DNA of 18,550 nt from Fomitopsis serialis (lineage: Eukaryota; Basidiomycota; Agaricomycetes; Polyporales; Fomitopsidaceae). This document shows, in pieces, positions 9,232 to 17,646 of this stretch. The position numbers were made by a program, and so were the translations under genes. The notes beneath the pieces are model-generated. The model worked only from the letters and a program-made list of their open reading frames with translations. It made no database searches and had not been told where the DNA came from. The stretch's first letter is position 1; each line of letters starts with the position of its first letter. Location of the stretch: positions 1 to 18,550 of the forward strand of contig NW_025955611.1 in NCBI RefSeq assembly GCF_022376445.1. Direction: 5' to 3'.

Positions 9232-10328
9232 AACAAGGGGAGCAGAGAAAGAGAGGAGCGGGGCACTGATCCAGCGAGCAAAGGCAGCTGGGTCCTCCTA
9301 TGTAAGTAGCTGCAGCTTTCGACGAGATCCTCCCTACTCGAGAGGACGTAAGTAAAAAGGACGATCAAGGCTGGGAAGATTGCGGTCGATCACATGCAAT
9401 TTCGACATGCTGAAACGCCTCCCCAAGTGCCGAGACGCAACTTGCGATTCTGCGAATGCCCGCCATGCCATCAATTGATTGTCGGTTCTGGCTAGCTGTA
9501 GCGCCCAAACCGCTCAATGATTCGGGCAAGAGTCGGGCTCCTCAAGCACGCGCGAGGGCGCAGATCAATCCGGGCGGTGAAATACGTCAACAGGGGGCGA
9601 GCATGCAGCGATGTGATCAACGACGCTGAAATGACAGGAAGACTTATGTACAATGTGAATGGACGCACAGCTGGGACGCGTCTTGACTCACTTGGATAGT
9701 GACTGCCTGTTTCGGATGGAACGAGCGCATCGTTAATCACCGCTGATAACTCCCAGCACGCACGGAGAGACACTCAGGCTTGTGAGTACGAGGGTCGATT
9801 GTGCCATTCACTCACGCACACGCGGACCGACGGGACTCATCGCCATCGAGCAAGCACTGGCAATCCGGCTCTGCTGCGCGCAGCATCCAGTCACCTCGGT
9901 TCCGGGCAAGAGTCCTCCTTAAGTTCTAGATCTGGACAATTATTCCAGGTGACAAGACTTGCAGTTTACTGCGTACACACGCAGGTCTGCGGGAAGAGGC
10001 ACAACGGAGTCTTCTGACGCGAAGGTCGCTTGAAGCTGTTGCAGGAGGTTAACCGTGGTATACCGCTCCCGGGAGGATCCGGGTGTGTATACGAATGACT
10101 GATTATGTAAGTCCTGACGCTGTGGACGGTGCGGTACGTACACTCACTATTAGCATTGCCAATGATTGCAAATCCTCAATAAATATTCATCTTTCTGCAA
10201 ACCTTCCGGAGCGCGCGGTCGTAGGGCGTACGGCAACGGTGTCTCACTACATAATTGAGGTCCTCCTGAATCTGCGAGACTAGCGCCCCATCCGCCATAC
10301 CGAGTCCGCCACGAGACTCCACAGAGCT
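9232..10328. other. Spacer between DUF6533 copies 1 and 2
   Basis: About 1.1 kb. The first 60 bp upstream of the copy 1 ATG are pyrimidine-rich on the minus strand (TCCTCTCTTTCTCTGC), common near fungal starts. No TATA box is obvious. The frames of 60-93 codons here do not chain into a gene and show no DUF6533 motifs. The sequence GGGCAAGAGTC occurs twice (about 9527 and 9903) but is too short to interpret. Confidence 0.45.
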
Positions 10329-11934
10329 CTATCCGGAACAAGACTGATCGTCTTCGCTTGCTACAGTGTGAACGACTTCATCCCCAGTGTCGTCCCATAC
10401 GTCTGGGTTCTCGTCGCCAAGCGAGTTGCCCAAAGGCCCGAGAATGCGAGAGAACTCGATGTCGGACATGTCGGATATTGAGCTCGAGATGACTTGAGGT
10501 CCAAGAGCTACCTCCCTCAAATTGAGCAGCAATCGGGACAGGCAGATTGCTGTGATGCTATAGGCCTATCATATCAATGTCAAAAATACACACAGCGAAG
10601 ATGTGACTCACACGTCCGCAATGATAGCTATGTTGTTGTCATACATAACGGAAACCTACGAGGACGAACACATGGAAGGCTGTCGTAGGATGATGACTGA
10701 AATCCAAAAAACGTACTAATTTGATAGACCATATGGTGGCCGCAATATGTGTAGCAAATATGACACTGTAAATCTTTTCAGTTCGTTGAACCTGTTATGA
10801 GCTAAAGACAGTACCAGAAGTGGAGTGTACCTGTCGCCAGTGTTTAGTACTTAGTAGTCAACGTGACCATTCATGCCCGACAAATACATACCATCTCTAA
10901 GTAGAAGCACAGTAATAGATAGCTTGATGTCGACGCCCTGTGCAAGCTTCCGCACACCACCTGTGATGCGCCAGGTAGACAGTAAAACGAGAGCGTCGGC
11001 GGCGACGAGACTGATCCGAGTAGCGATCTCCCCTGCAAATGCTGTTGAGGCAACACCATGCAGCGCATAGGAGAAATGTGCTTACAGCTGTGGTGTAGCG
11101 TCATATATAAGCATCAGACGGCGCAGTCACTCGAAGCTGTGGACGCACAGAATTGATATCTTGTGATGAGCACGATCGAGGTACTAAATATAGTCGGACT
11201 ATTGTTAGCAATCGTCACGTCCTAATATGCACAACGGATACATACAATGTTCACCGCAATGGGCACAAACGAAAGTGCCATGATGGTCAACGGCACGGCG
11301 TAGCGTTTGCCATTGATCGCATAGATACGCACTGCAGAAATCACTGACGATGCGAGATCTGAGCAGGTCAAGCACATGACAATAAGAGCATCTCACACCT
11401 CCAGGCACCGCATACACTACGTACACATTTGCGTTCAGGACCCACGTTAGAACAAAGGTACTTTTGTGTTGCGCATTCATGTCAGCTCGACCAAATGTCG
11501 ATAAGTTACAACCACATACCCCTGTCGATCAGTCAGTAGTCCCATTGACCTAAGCCGCAAATTAATGATGGCTCACCTTAGAAGATGGCTCACTAGGAGG
11601 CGCTATGTTTAGAAGCAAGAACAGGGCCATGGCTGCATGCAAGGTCACGTAGAACGTAGGCACAGCAATTCCGATCCTTTCGCGCCGCCATATGAGATCC
11701 ACTTCTTGCCCAAACGTAAGGACACGCTCGTAGAAGTAGAGCGCTGACGAAACCTGTGTGTTAGTTTCGGTTGAAGATGCACATGTATAGGTCTTTGCGC
11801 ACCTGCGGTTGCACTGAGGAGTCGATAATAGACAGTCCTTCCGAGCCGAAATACAGCATGAATAGGATGGAATACGAAGGAGAAGCAAGAGATACTGACG
11901 TGAAGTATACCGTCTCGGCGTCCTCCGAAGGCAT
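10329..11934 (-). pseudogene. DUF6533-type membrane protein, copy 2 (probably decaying)
   Basis: A paralogue of copy 1. Recognisable exons: 11934-11900, 11837-11803, 11743-11577, about 11462-11399, 11343-11246, 11032-10892, 10830-10815, 10765-10660, 10565-10329. Exon lengths equal copy 1 for exons 2 (35 nt), 3 (167), 5 (98), 8 (141) and 9 (16). The motifs ALYFYERVLTFGQEVDLIW, VRIYAINGKR, VAADALVLLSTWRITGG, LLLRDG and LSRLLLNLREVALG are clear, as is the tail block FSRILGPLGNSLGDE. Three regions do not splice cleanly. The acceptor of exon 4 is AA instead of AG for the homologous 64-nt exon. The counterpart of exon 6 meets TAG five codons after its best acceptor. No acceptor exists for the 28-nt exon 7 before an in-frame TGA. 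The last intron could start at 10659 (GTAGGT) or 12 nt later. It could still encode a diverged protein by alternative junctions, but I judge it a pseudogene. Confidence 0.65.
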
Positions 11935-12024
11935 ACTTTTTCTTCAAACGCTCAGTGGTCTGTCAGGTTGTATGAAGCTATGGGAGATAGAGAGAATGGG
12001 TACTGCAGCGCAGCGCAGCGTCCA

Positions 12025-12030
12025 TTTATA
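12025..12030 (-). promoter_or_regulatory. TATA-like box of DUF6533 copy 2
   Basis: The minus strand reads TATAAATGG starting at 12030, about 95 bp before the copy 2 ATG at 11934. It is followed by a GCGCTGCGCTGC triplet-like run (plus-strand 12005-12020). The spacing is right for a core promoter, suggesting that copy 2 was, or still is, transcribed. Confidence 0.45.
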
Positions 12031-12199
12031 GCTAACAAACACTCAAAGAGCTGGGCGACTTGGTTTGTCAATACGAATGTGAAATTGACAATGACGGCAG
12101 TCCGTACTAGTCAAAGAACAAACGACCGTTACCAAATTGCCTTCCTCAAGGCCGCACATGGCCGGGCGCATCCACCCGCTCTCTCAGCCTGAGCACATG

Positions 12200-13360
12200 G
12201 TGGTGCCTTGACTCCTCGAGTCCAGAACATCTTGACCAACAGCACACCTGCGATTGAACAAGCCACTGGATCGCGAACGCAGACTTGTGGGGCTTCCGGA
12301 TCATGGCGAAAAGATGGCAGTGGTTCTAACCAATGCACATGTCTTGATTGATCATCAAGCGGTCTGAAGGGACATACTTAGCCTGACACTTGCGAATGCC
12401 TTGGTGTGCCAATACTATGGACTTGAAGAAAGTGTGTGGGGTTTCGTCATCAACTAGCGGTTGTTACTTGTCAACGTCCTCGAACTTGCTAGATTCAAGC
12501 ATATATACTGTACCATCTTGAGCCGGCATGAGGAAGGCAATTTGATAAATGTGGTCTACAAGCCGTCGCTTTTACCGCCTTGTTCTGTTGCTGTGCACAC
12601 ACTAGATGAACGTCACCGAGATCCGAGAAAACAAAGCGTACCACATGCACCTCACTTCATGACATCGTGTGAAGGAGGCATAAAAGTGCTTGCCGTTCTT
12701 TTATGGTATGCCACGGAGGCTATGAAGGAGGGTGCTGGTACCCGCAAAAAGGCATAAGAACTGTTCCGGGCCCGACGCAAGTTGCAGAAGCCATTCATAT
12801 GCGCCCGTAAACTCAGAAATGAAGGGGCGAGTGACGAGTACCACCCGCCGTCACGCACGTGAGATACACGAGCAGAGGCTGCACGACAACACCGCATCAG
12901 GTTCGTGTGGCATTAGATGCAAGGTGCCATACACCTAGATGATCGAGCGAAGAGTGAGTGCCACAGTTCCTGAGATAGCAACAAAACACTTCTGAGGATG
13001 TGCGGAGAACGCACCACCTTTGCGGGTAGGACATGTGTAGTCTGAGCTTATCGTGTACAATAATTCCGAGATGGGCCACCGACCTTTGGCCTACGCATCG
13101 CATGAATGAGGACCACATGAACTCACAGATCATTTGGTCTCGTACCGTCAATGCCGTACACACTAACAGTGTTGCCCAGTGGATGCGCTGTACGGACTTC
13201 GATGCACATGGCCACATGGACATAACGTCGACCGTCAAGAGTACAGTGGTCAACGCCATCTTCGCTCATCGATCGACCACCGGTAAGGACACTTGCAGCA
13301 TAGAAGCATTCTCACCTCGTGGGCCCACGTGTTCTCCGACGCGATAACAAGCATCCACAA
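12200..13360 (-). pseudogene. Faint remnants of a further DUF6533 copy (copy 4)
   Basis: Three stretches resemble exons of copies 1 and 2 in the right order on the minus strand. At about 13350-13321 the bases GCGTCGGAGAACACGTGGG resemble GCGTCGGAAGAACACTGGG of copy 1 exon 3 (the IWRRKNTG region). At about 13259-13139 a frame reads LTTVLLTVDVMSMW, then VSVYGIDGTR, resembling AILNVVVDIAI and LRVYAINGLR. At about 12285-12206 a frame reads ACSIAGVLLVKMFWTRGVK, resembling VADALVLFATWRINGGTK. The frames differ from one another and no splice model joins them. No C-terminal ILGPLGNSL-like block was found. The similarity was judged by eye and could be partly chance. Confidence 0.35.
12290..13130. other. 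Stretch without a supported gene inside the copy 4 relic
   Basis: Frames of 68-98 codons occur on both strands but have no recognisable domain or consistent splice chaining. If the copy 4 interpretation is right, this is its eroded middle; otherwise it is plain intergenic DNA. Confidence 0.35.
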
Positions 13361-13469
13361 TCTTCAATGATACAAGGAAGTCTAGATGAATACCGCTGTC
13401 GCATGCGTACGGTCATGGTAAGCAAGATAAGGAGGAGAAACCAAAATAAGACTACCCACTACGCCTGAT

Positions 13470-14200
13470 TCATGGACAAAGGATCCCCAGCTGAGTGCAC
13501 GCAATGTCTCGCCCCCTCGAACACTCTAGGAGGTCTCGAGCGTCGTCGCTGGCTTCATCAAAGACCGCGTCTTCTGCAACATGTAGTAGGAGAGTAAGGC
13601 CATCGTCAACTAAAATTCTCAGCGGTCCCAGAATACGTGCGAAGTGCGGATCAGCCACATCCGGCATGTGTACCTGTGGAAGGATGAGGCTGGTAAGACT
13701 ATTTGGCGAGGAGGTCAGTGCATACAACTGTCCCACCGGAGCAAGAGCATCCCGATGGACACGTCAACATTCAGCCCCGCAGCGGCGCAAGTGTCTGGAT
13801 GCCGCCCGAGACATGGTATGTTGCCAGCATGAGCACCGCGTCAGCCACAATGGAGCCGGTGGGCGCGTTGATAAGTATCCTCCGTCGGTGCTGGATGTCA
13901 GCCAGCCAGCGTTACATGAGGTGCCATCTACTCACGTTTGTAAAGATGCGGCGCGGTACGCATATCTACGCATGCGAATGTGGCTAGACGGTCGTACATG
14001 TCCTGGAGCTTGATTGACATGGTCAGCATGAATGCGCAGCCATCCGACGGTCCTATCTGCTTGACTTCGAGCACAGTGATGTCATGCTGTTAAATGAATC
14101 GTGTCAGCACGTTGCCACGCATACACAGGGTAATCAAATAGCTTACGACGTTGACCGCCATGGGTACGAGCAAGGGGCGTCCATCACCGAGGATTCAGAA
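13470..14200 (-). pseudogene. DUF6533-type membrane protein, copy 3 (frameshifted remnant)
   Basis: Parts of exons 5 to 12 are recognisable. The end of exon 5 reads LLVPMAVNV and runs into GTAAGC at 14146-14141, like VPVAINI|GTATGT in copy 1. At about 14072-13940 a frame reads GPSDGCAFML and DMYDRLATFAC, matching PPTDECVYFS and the following segment. At about 13890-13728 GSIVADAVLMLATYHVSGG matches STVADALVLFATWRINGG. It then hits TGA at 13773-13771, while the shifted frame continues as LNVDVSIGMLLLRW, matching MNINISLTSLLLRD. The C-terminal frame ending at 13470 reads ADPHFARILGPLRILVDDG, matching RFSRYIGPLGNSLDDG. No N-terminal DUF6533 exon was found before it, so it is also truncated. Confidence 0.7.
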
Positions 14201-14513
14201 TATTGACCCCCCAAGAAGTGCTGGCGCGACCCCGAACACCTGACCCCAACCATACAACCTTTAGCGCCCGAAACGTTTGAGCCAGGCGGAGGTTGGGCGG
14301 AGGCTCTCGAGTTTGGTGGTCCACTGCGCACAGTTATAACATCGCCGCGAACTATCGACGGCAGTGATATAGTACCGACCGATCACTGACATGATATAGA
14401 GACATTAATGGGATCTACTCTTGTATCTACAAATGAAATAACAATAATTCACAATGAGAAGTTGCTCGTCCGAGTCTGTCCGTCCTCCGAGTCGAAGTAA
14501 TATCAACAGGTGA
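14201..14513. other. Gap between the DUF6533 relic and the Cys/His-rich gene
   Basis: About 310 bp. It should contain the lost N-terminal part of copy 3 and the 3' untranslated region of the gene ending at 14514. I see no gene, repeat or RNA here. Confidence 0.4.
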
Positions 14514-15884
14514 CTATGATAATCTTATACGCTTTGGAGGACGTTCTACGCCTTTCGAGCCTTCGCATTCGCCCGCTTGCTCAGCATTGGGGTCGGGAGT
14601 AGGATAGGGACATGTAGCGCTTGGCGCGACGGTCGAAGCCTCTTGTGGAACGATGTCGATGGCCGCAATGAAGCTCTTGCTTAGTGTGGTAGTGCGAGAC
14701 GTCGCCGAGTCCCAATGGCGTGGGTGTGACTCACGTATATGCTGGAAAATATTGTATTTCCAGAACACGGGTTTTTGCTTCGTTGTTGGGTCACTGTCGC
14801 AGAGCTCGCAGTGAAGCGGAACGTTCGTCGACGGCATGCGGGCGGAATACTTCTTCGCAGAAGCGAGGGAGAATTTGTGGGCACGAGGACAACCCGACAC
14901 TGGGTGGTATGAAGAGGCCGTCTTCGTCAAGCTGATTTGACAGCCCGTGCGCCCGCAAAAGCCGCATGGATAATCGGCGTGCACCTATAGAGCCAGTGTA
15001 ACTGAGTACATCGAATGCATGGTTTCGCGAGTAGCAATCAATACGTACGCGTTCCTGTAGCTGTGGTTCCTGTACTCCGAGGATCGCACGCAGGATGTGC
15101 TCACCGACGTGCGTGCGCAGCAAATCAGACGCAACCGAACGATCGCACTGATAGCAGGAGACACGATTTGGTAACTTACCGCTCTCGGACTTCTCTGCAA
15201 TGAGTCGCATGGCATTGTCAAGTACAAATGGTGCCTGCCCTGTACGTTTGTGAGTGAGTATCAAGTCGAGTCGGCAGTGGAGAAGTCATGATGTGCTGGC
15301 ATACCTTGCTGATTAAGGTACGGAAACTGTTGCATCTCTGCAGGTCCATACTTCGTCAGTTGTTCAGCCAATAGCGCGGGTGCTATTGTCTTGAAGACGT
15401 TCGCAACGAGCTCTAGGAGTATTGTATGTTTGACAGAGCATGTATGCACTGCACCTTTGCTTTCTAGGAACTCTCGGCATGTAGGAGGTAGCAGCGAGGT
15501 CGATTCAAGCGCCATATCGACGGGGCAGGCAAAATGGCCAGGGACGCGAACAAGGTGATTGTTATGCATCCCGGCTTCTGTCCTTTGCACCCGTCCGGCG
15601 GCGGCTGCGTTTGCAGGGGAGAAACGCGCCAAGTACCCTGTCCAAAGCCACGTAGTCTCGCAATGTGACGAAGGGGGAGCCGGCGCCGCCGTGGGTGACT
15701 CGGATGAGTCGGATCTGGGTCGACAAGGAGCAGGTTCGCCGTGCCTGGTCGCGGTGGCGGAGTCGATGGCAGCACGGCCACAGCCAACTGTCGTGTCCGC
15801 CGCTTTATCGCCGTGCGTCTCCGAGTCGCAACCCCCCACATGAGATTCCTGCGCAACACCGGTCACGACACTGACTGGTCGCAT
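14514..15884 (-). CDS. Uncharacterised basidiomycete protein with C2H2-like Cys/His clusters (3 exons)
   Basis: Splice model: 15884-15305, 15239-15049, 14984-14514; introns of 65 and 64 bp, total 1242 nt, 413 aa. The start is the first in-frame ATG; the frame is open upstream to about 16082 without an ATG, so a 5' exon may be missing. Residues about 1-70 are low-complexity (Pro, Ser, Ala, Glu). A Trp-led block WLWTGYLARFSPANAAAAGR follows, then SLLPPTCREFL and CSVKHTILLELVANVF. Cys/His clusters are CYQCDRSVASDLLRTHVGEH (C-x2-C..H-x3-H), CGFCGRTGC with a later GCPRAHKFS, and CELCDS..WKYNIFQHIRESHPRHW (C-x2-C..H-x4-H). The order resembles an unnamed multicopy family I recall from polypore-type genomes. 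Zinc or nucleic-acid binding is plausible but unproven. The tail ends in a basic PPKRIRLS, a possible nuclear signal. Confidence 0.72.
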
Positions 15885-16185
15885 ATGCAGGACCTGTCCT
15901 GAGATGACAATCTCCGACGAAGCCTGCTCCAAGGCATCCTCAGAGATCTGGGCTACACGGTGATGAGCCCTTAGCTCACCTACCCACCGAAAACGCCATT
16001 TACGGTCGATACAACGGTACACTAAGTCAGAACGGTCGACGCACTGTCCGTCCGTTCGAGGGAACCGCCCGATGTTCGAAGCTCAAGCGTCCATGTTCGG
16101 AACCCTTAGTGGCAGAGACAAGCGGTGTAGAAGCGTCGCTACATTGGTAGGACTCCGGAGCAAGTACATGGCTACGTCAACCTAG
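15885..16185. other. Gap upstream of the Cys/His-rich gene
   Basis: About 300 bp. On the minus strand the frame of the 413-aa protein remains open through most of this stretch (reading SEDALEQASSEIVISG just before the chosen ATG), which may mean that an upstream exon or a longer N-terminus exists. No TATA box is clear. Confidence 0.4.
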
Positions 16186-17018
16186 CTAGTGACGACCCCG
16201 GCAACTCTCGTATCTATGTCCTCGACCACCACCACCCCTACCCCTACGGACAGACGGACCGGTGTCGGAGCCACGGTCAGTGTTGACGCGCTCGAGCAGG
16301 CTTTCGAGCAACCCGACGAGGGTGCCGTGCGTGCGGCGCTGGTCGACTGCAATGTTGTGAATCGCTCGACCCATGGACTCGAGGTTATCGGGCAGCTGGC
16401 GAAAGTCGGACAGGATCAACGACTCGCGCTGATACTGCGGGTTCGCGAGGGGACGACGCTCGGCCTGGTTGACTTGTTCGAGCAGTACCAAGGTCTCGGA
16501 CCACGCGATCGTAGGGTAGGGCGAACCTAGGATGTCTCCCTGGTTGCCATCGCGGTGAAAGACCTCGTCGAGGTAACGCATCAACTCGTCGATCTCGGGG
16601 AACGACCTAGGAGCGGGAAGCGTATCGTTCGCCAGCAGGATGGCCCGGCTACGGGACTCGAACAAGAAGCGCTGTTTGAAGGTCGGTACGATGGTTCGAA
16701 GGATAGTCAATGTCCGGAGGCACGTACGATCATCCAACGGACTCCGTGGGCCCAAGCCAGCCACTCTCCGGGACTGTTGGCATCGTATCGCGGCTCGACA
16801 AGTCCCTCGGTCTTGAGGACCTCTAGGAGGCGGTAGTAGCGGGCAGCATACGCTTCGGAAGTTGGGTCGAGGTGCGGCATGTTCGTGTAAGCCAGGCAAA
16901 CTCCTGCGGCTGTCTCATATCTTCGAGGACTGTCGCCGGCTCCGGTTATGACCTTCACCGTTCGGGGACGATCGCCCGTTATTCGGAACTTGCGGAAGGC
17001 CGAGTTGGGTTCTCTCAT
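16186..17018 (-). CDS. Protein of unknown function with RGG-rich tail (2 exons)
   Basis: Exon 1 is 17018-16728 (97 codons) and exon 2 is 16671-16186. The 56-bp intron has GTACGT at the donor and AAACAG at the acceptor, in phase 0; without splicing the first frame ends seven codons later. The product is 258 aa. I do not recognise a named family. Visible blocks are FRKFRITGDRPRTVKVITG at the N-terminus, MPHLDPTSEAYAARYYRLLE, a tryptophan-rich PGEWLAWAHGVRWMI, then FPEIDELMRYLDEVFHRDG, a leucine-rich helical stretch, and an RRGRGGGGRGHR tail that could bind RNA. There is no membrane segment. The ATG lies only 27 bp from the start of a candidate LTR on the other side, so the native promoter may have been displaced, or the gene may itself belong to a mobile element. 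Confidence 0.6.
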
Positions 17019-17139
17019 GTGTTAGTAGGTCCGGGTCGAGCGTTGTGACAGTCTCCGATTGGCTATTTTCCTTATCACTCTCATTCATCATTTCTTGGAT
17101 TTCTCTTGGCTCTCTTGGTCTTCGGACCGTATTTTCCTG

Positions 17140-17145
17140 TATATA
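17140..17145 (+). promoter_or_regulatory. TATA box in the candidate LTR
   Basis: TATATA preceded by CTTTCC-like pyrimidine-rich sequence and followed by CTCTGGG, about 95 bp into the LTR. It would place the U3/R border near 17170-17180, reading toward the Gag frame. Confidence 0.45.
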
Positions 17146-17220
17146 CTCTGGGACTTGTTCCCTTCGAATCTCAGAGACCCCCCTACCCTCTCAATCTCAC
17201 CTTGCGCCGGCGAGGTTCGT

Positions 17221-17313
17221 CAGCCAGTCAGTACGTTCGAAAGTCAGCAAGTTCGCCAGTCAGTCAGTACGCTCGAAGTCAGTCAGTCAGTTCGCCAGTA
17301 CGTTCGCCAGCTC
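17221..17313 (+). repeat. CAGTCAGT/TTCGCCAG short repeat array
   Basis: Imperfect repeats of CAGTCAGTACG(T/C)TCGA, GTCAGTCAGTCA and TTCGCCAGTACG alternate over about 90 bp, giving roughly three units of 15-39 bp. The array lies within the presumed LTR, downstream of its TATA box. Such arrays vary in unit number between LTR copies. Confidence 0.7.
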
Positions 17314-17646
17314 GTAGTTGCCCCGAGAGGCTCTACACTTCTTCTCCTGCCGTCGCTCGCCTCTCTTGTCACCGTTCGTTCGACACGCCTGTCGAAACCC
17401 TCCCTCCTACCTCCGAGGCTTAGCCCTCGTCTTCGAACAGTCTTCGACATCTTCGAAGCTCTCCCACGTCGTTCGGAGTCTTGTCCGTCCTCCCCCTTCT
17501 TACCTAGACCACTGTACAGTCCCCCGTACATCTCATAGACGCAGAGGCCTCGCATACCACTGCTCGACCTCACGGTTGGGTTTTTGTGTGGCTTTTGTGT
17601 TCTTTTCGGTCGCGTCATCTTGGAGCCCACCGCGAGGGGGATATAG

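Larger units (their letters stand above)
17046..17617 (+). mobile_element. Candidate 5' LTR of a Ty3/Gypsy-like retrotransposon
   Basis: A 572-bp segment starting TGACAG and ending GCGTCA gives matching TGAC/GTCA ends around the canonical TG..CA. It contains a TATA box (TATATA, 17140-17145), pyrimidine-rich stretches and a short repeat array. It lies directly before a Gag-like frame. Three bases after its end, TGGAGCCCACCGCGAGGG (17621-17638) starts with TGG as a tRNA primer binding site would; I cannot name the tRNA. The partner LTR would be to the right of the window, so the boundaries are provisional. Confidence 0.5.

Noticed and set aside
9492..9773. 93-codon minus-strand frame between DUF6533 copies 1 and 2
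   Set aside because: It has no family motif and cannot be linked to either copy by splicing.
15148..15179. GTAAGT..CAG that looks like a 32-bp intron in the Cys/His-rich gene
   Set aside because: It is too short to splice, and reading through it gives SGKLPNRVSCYQC, which carries the first cysteine of the conserved cluster.
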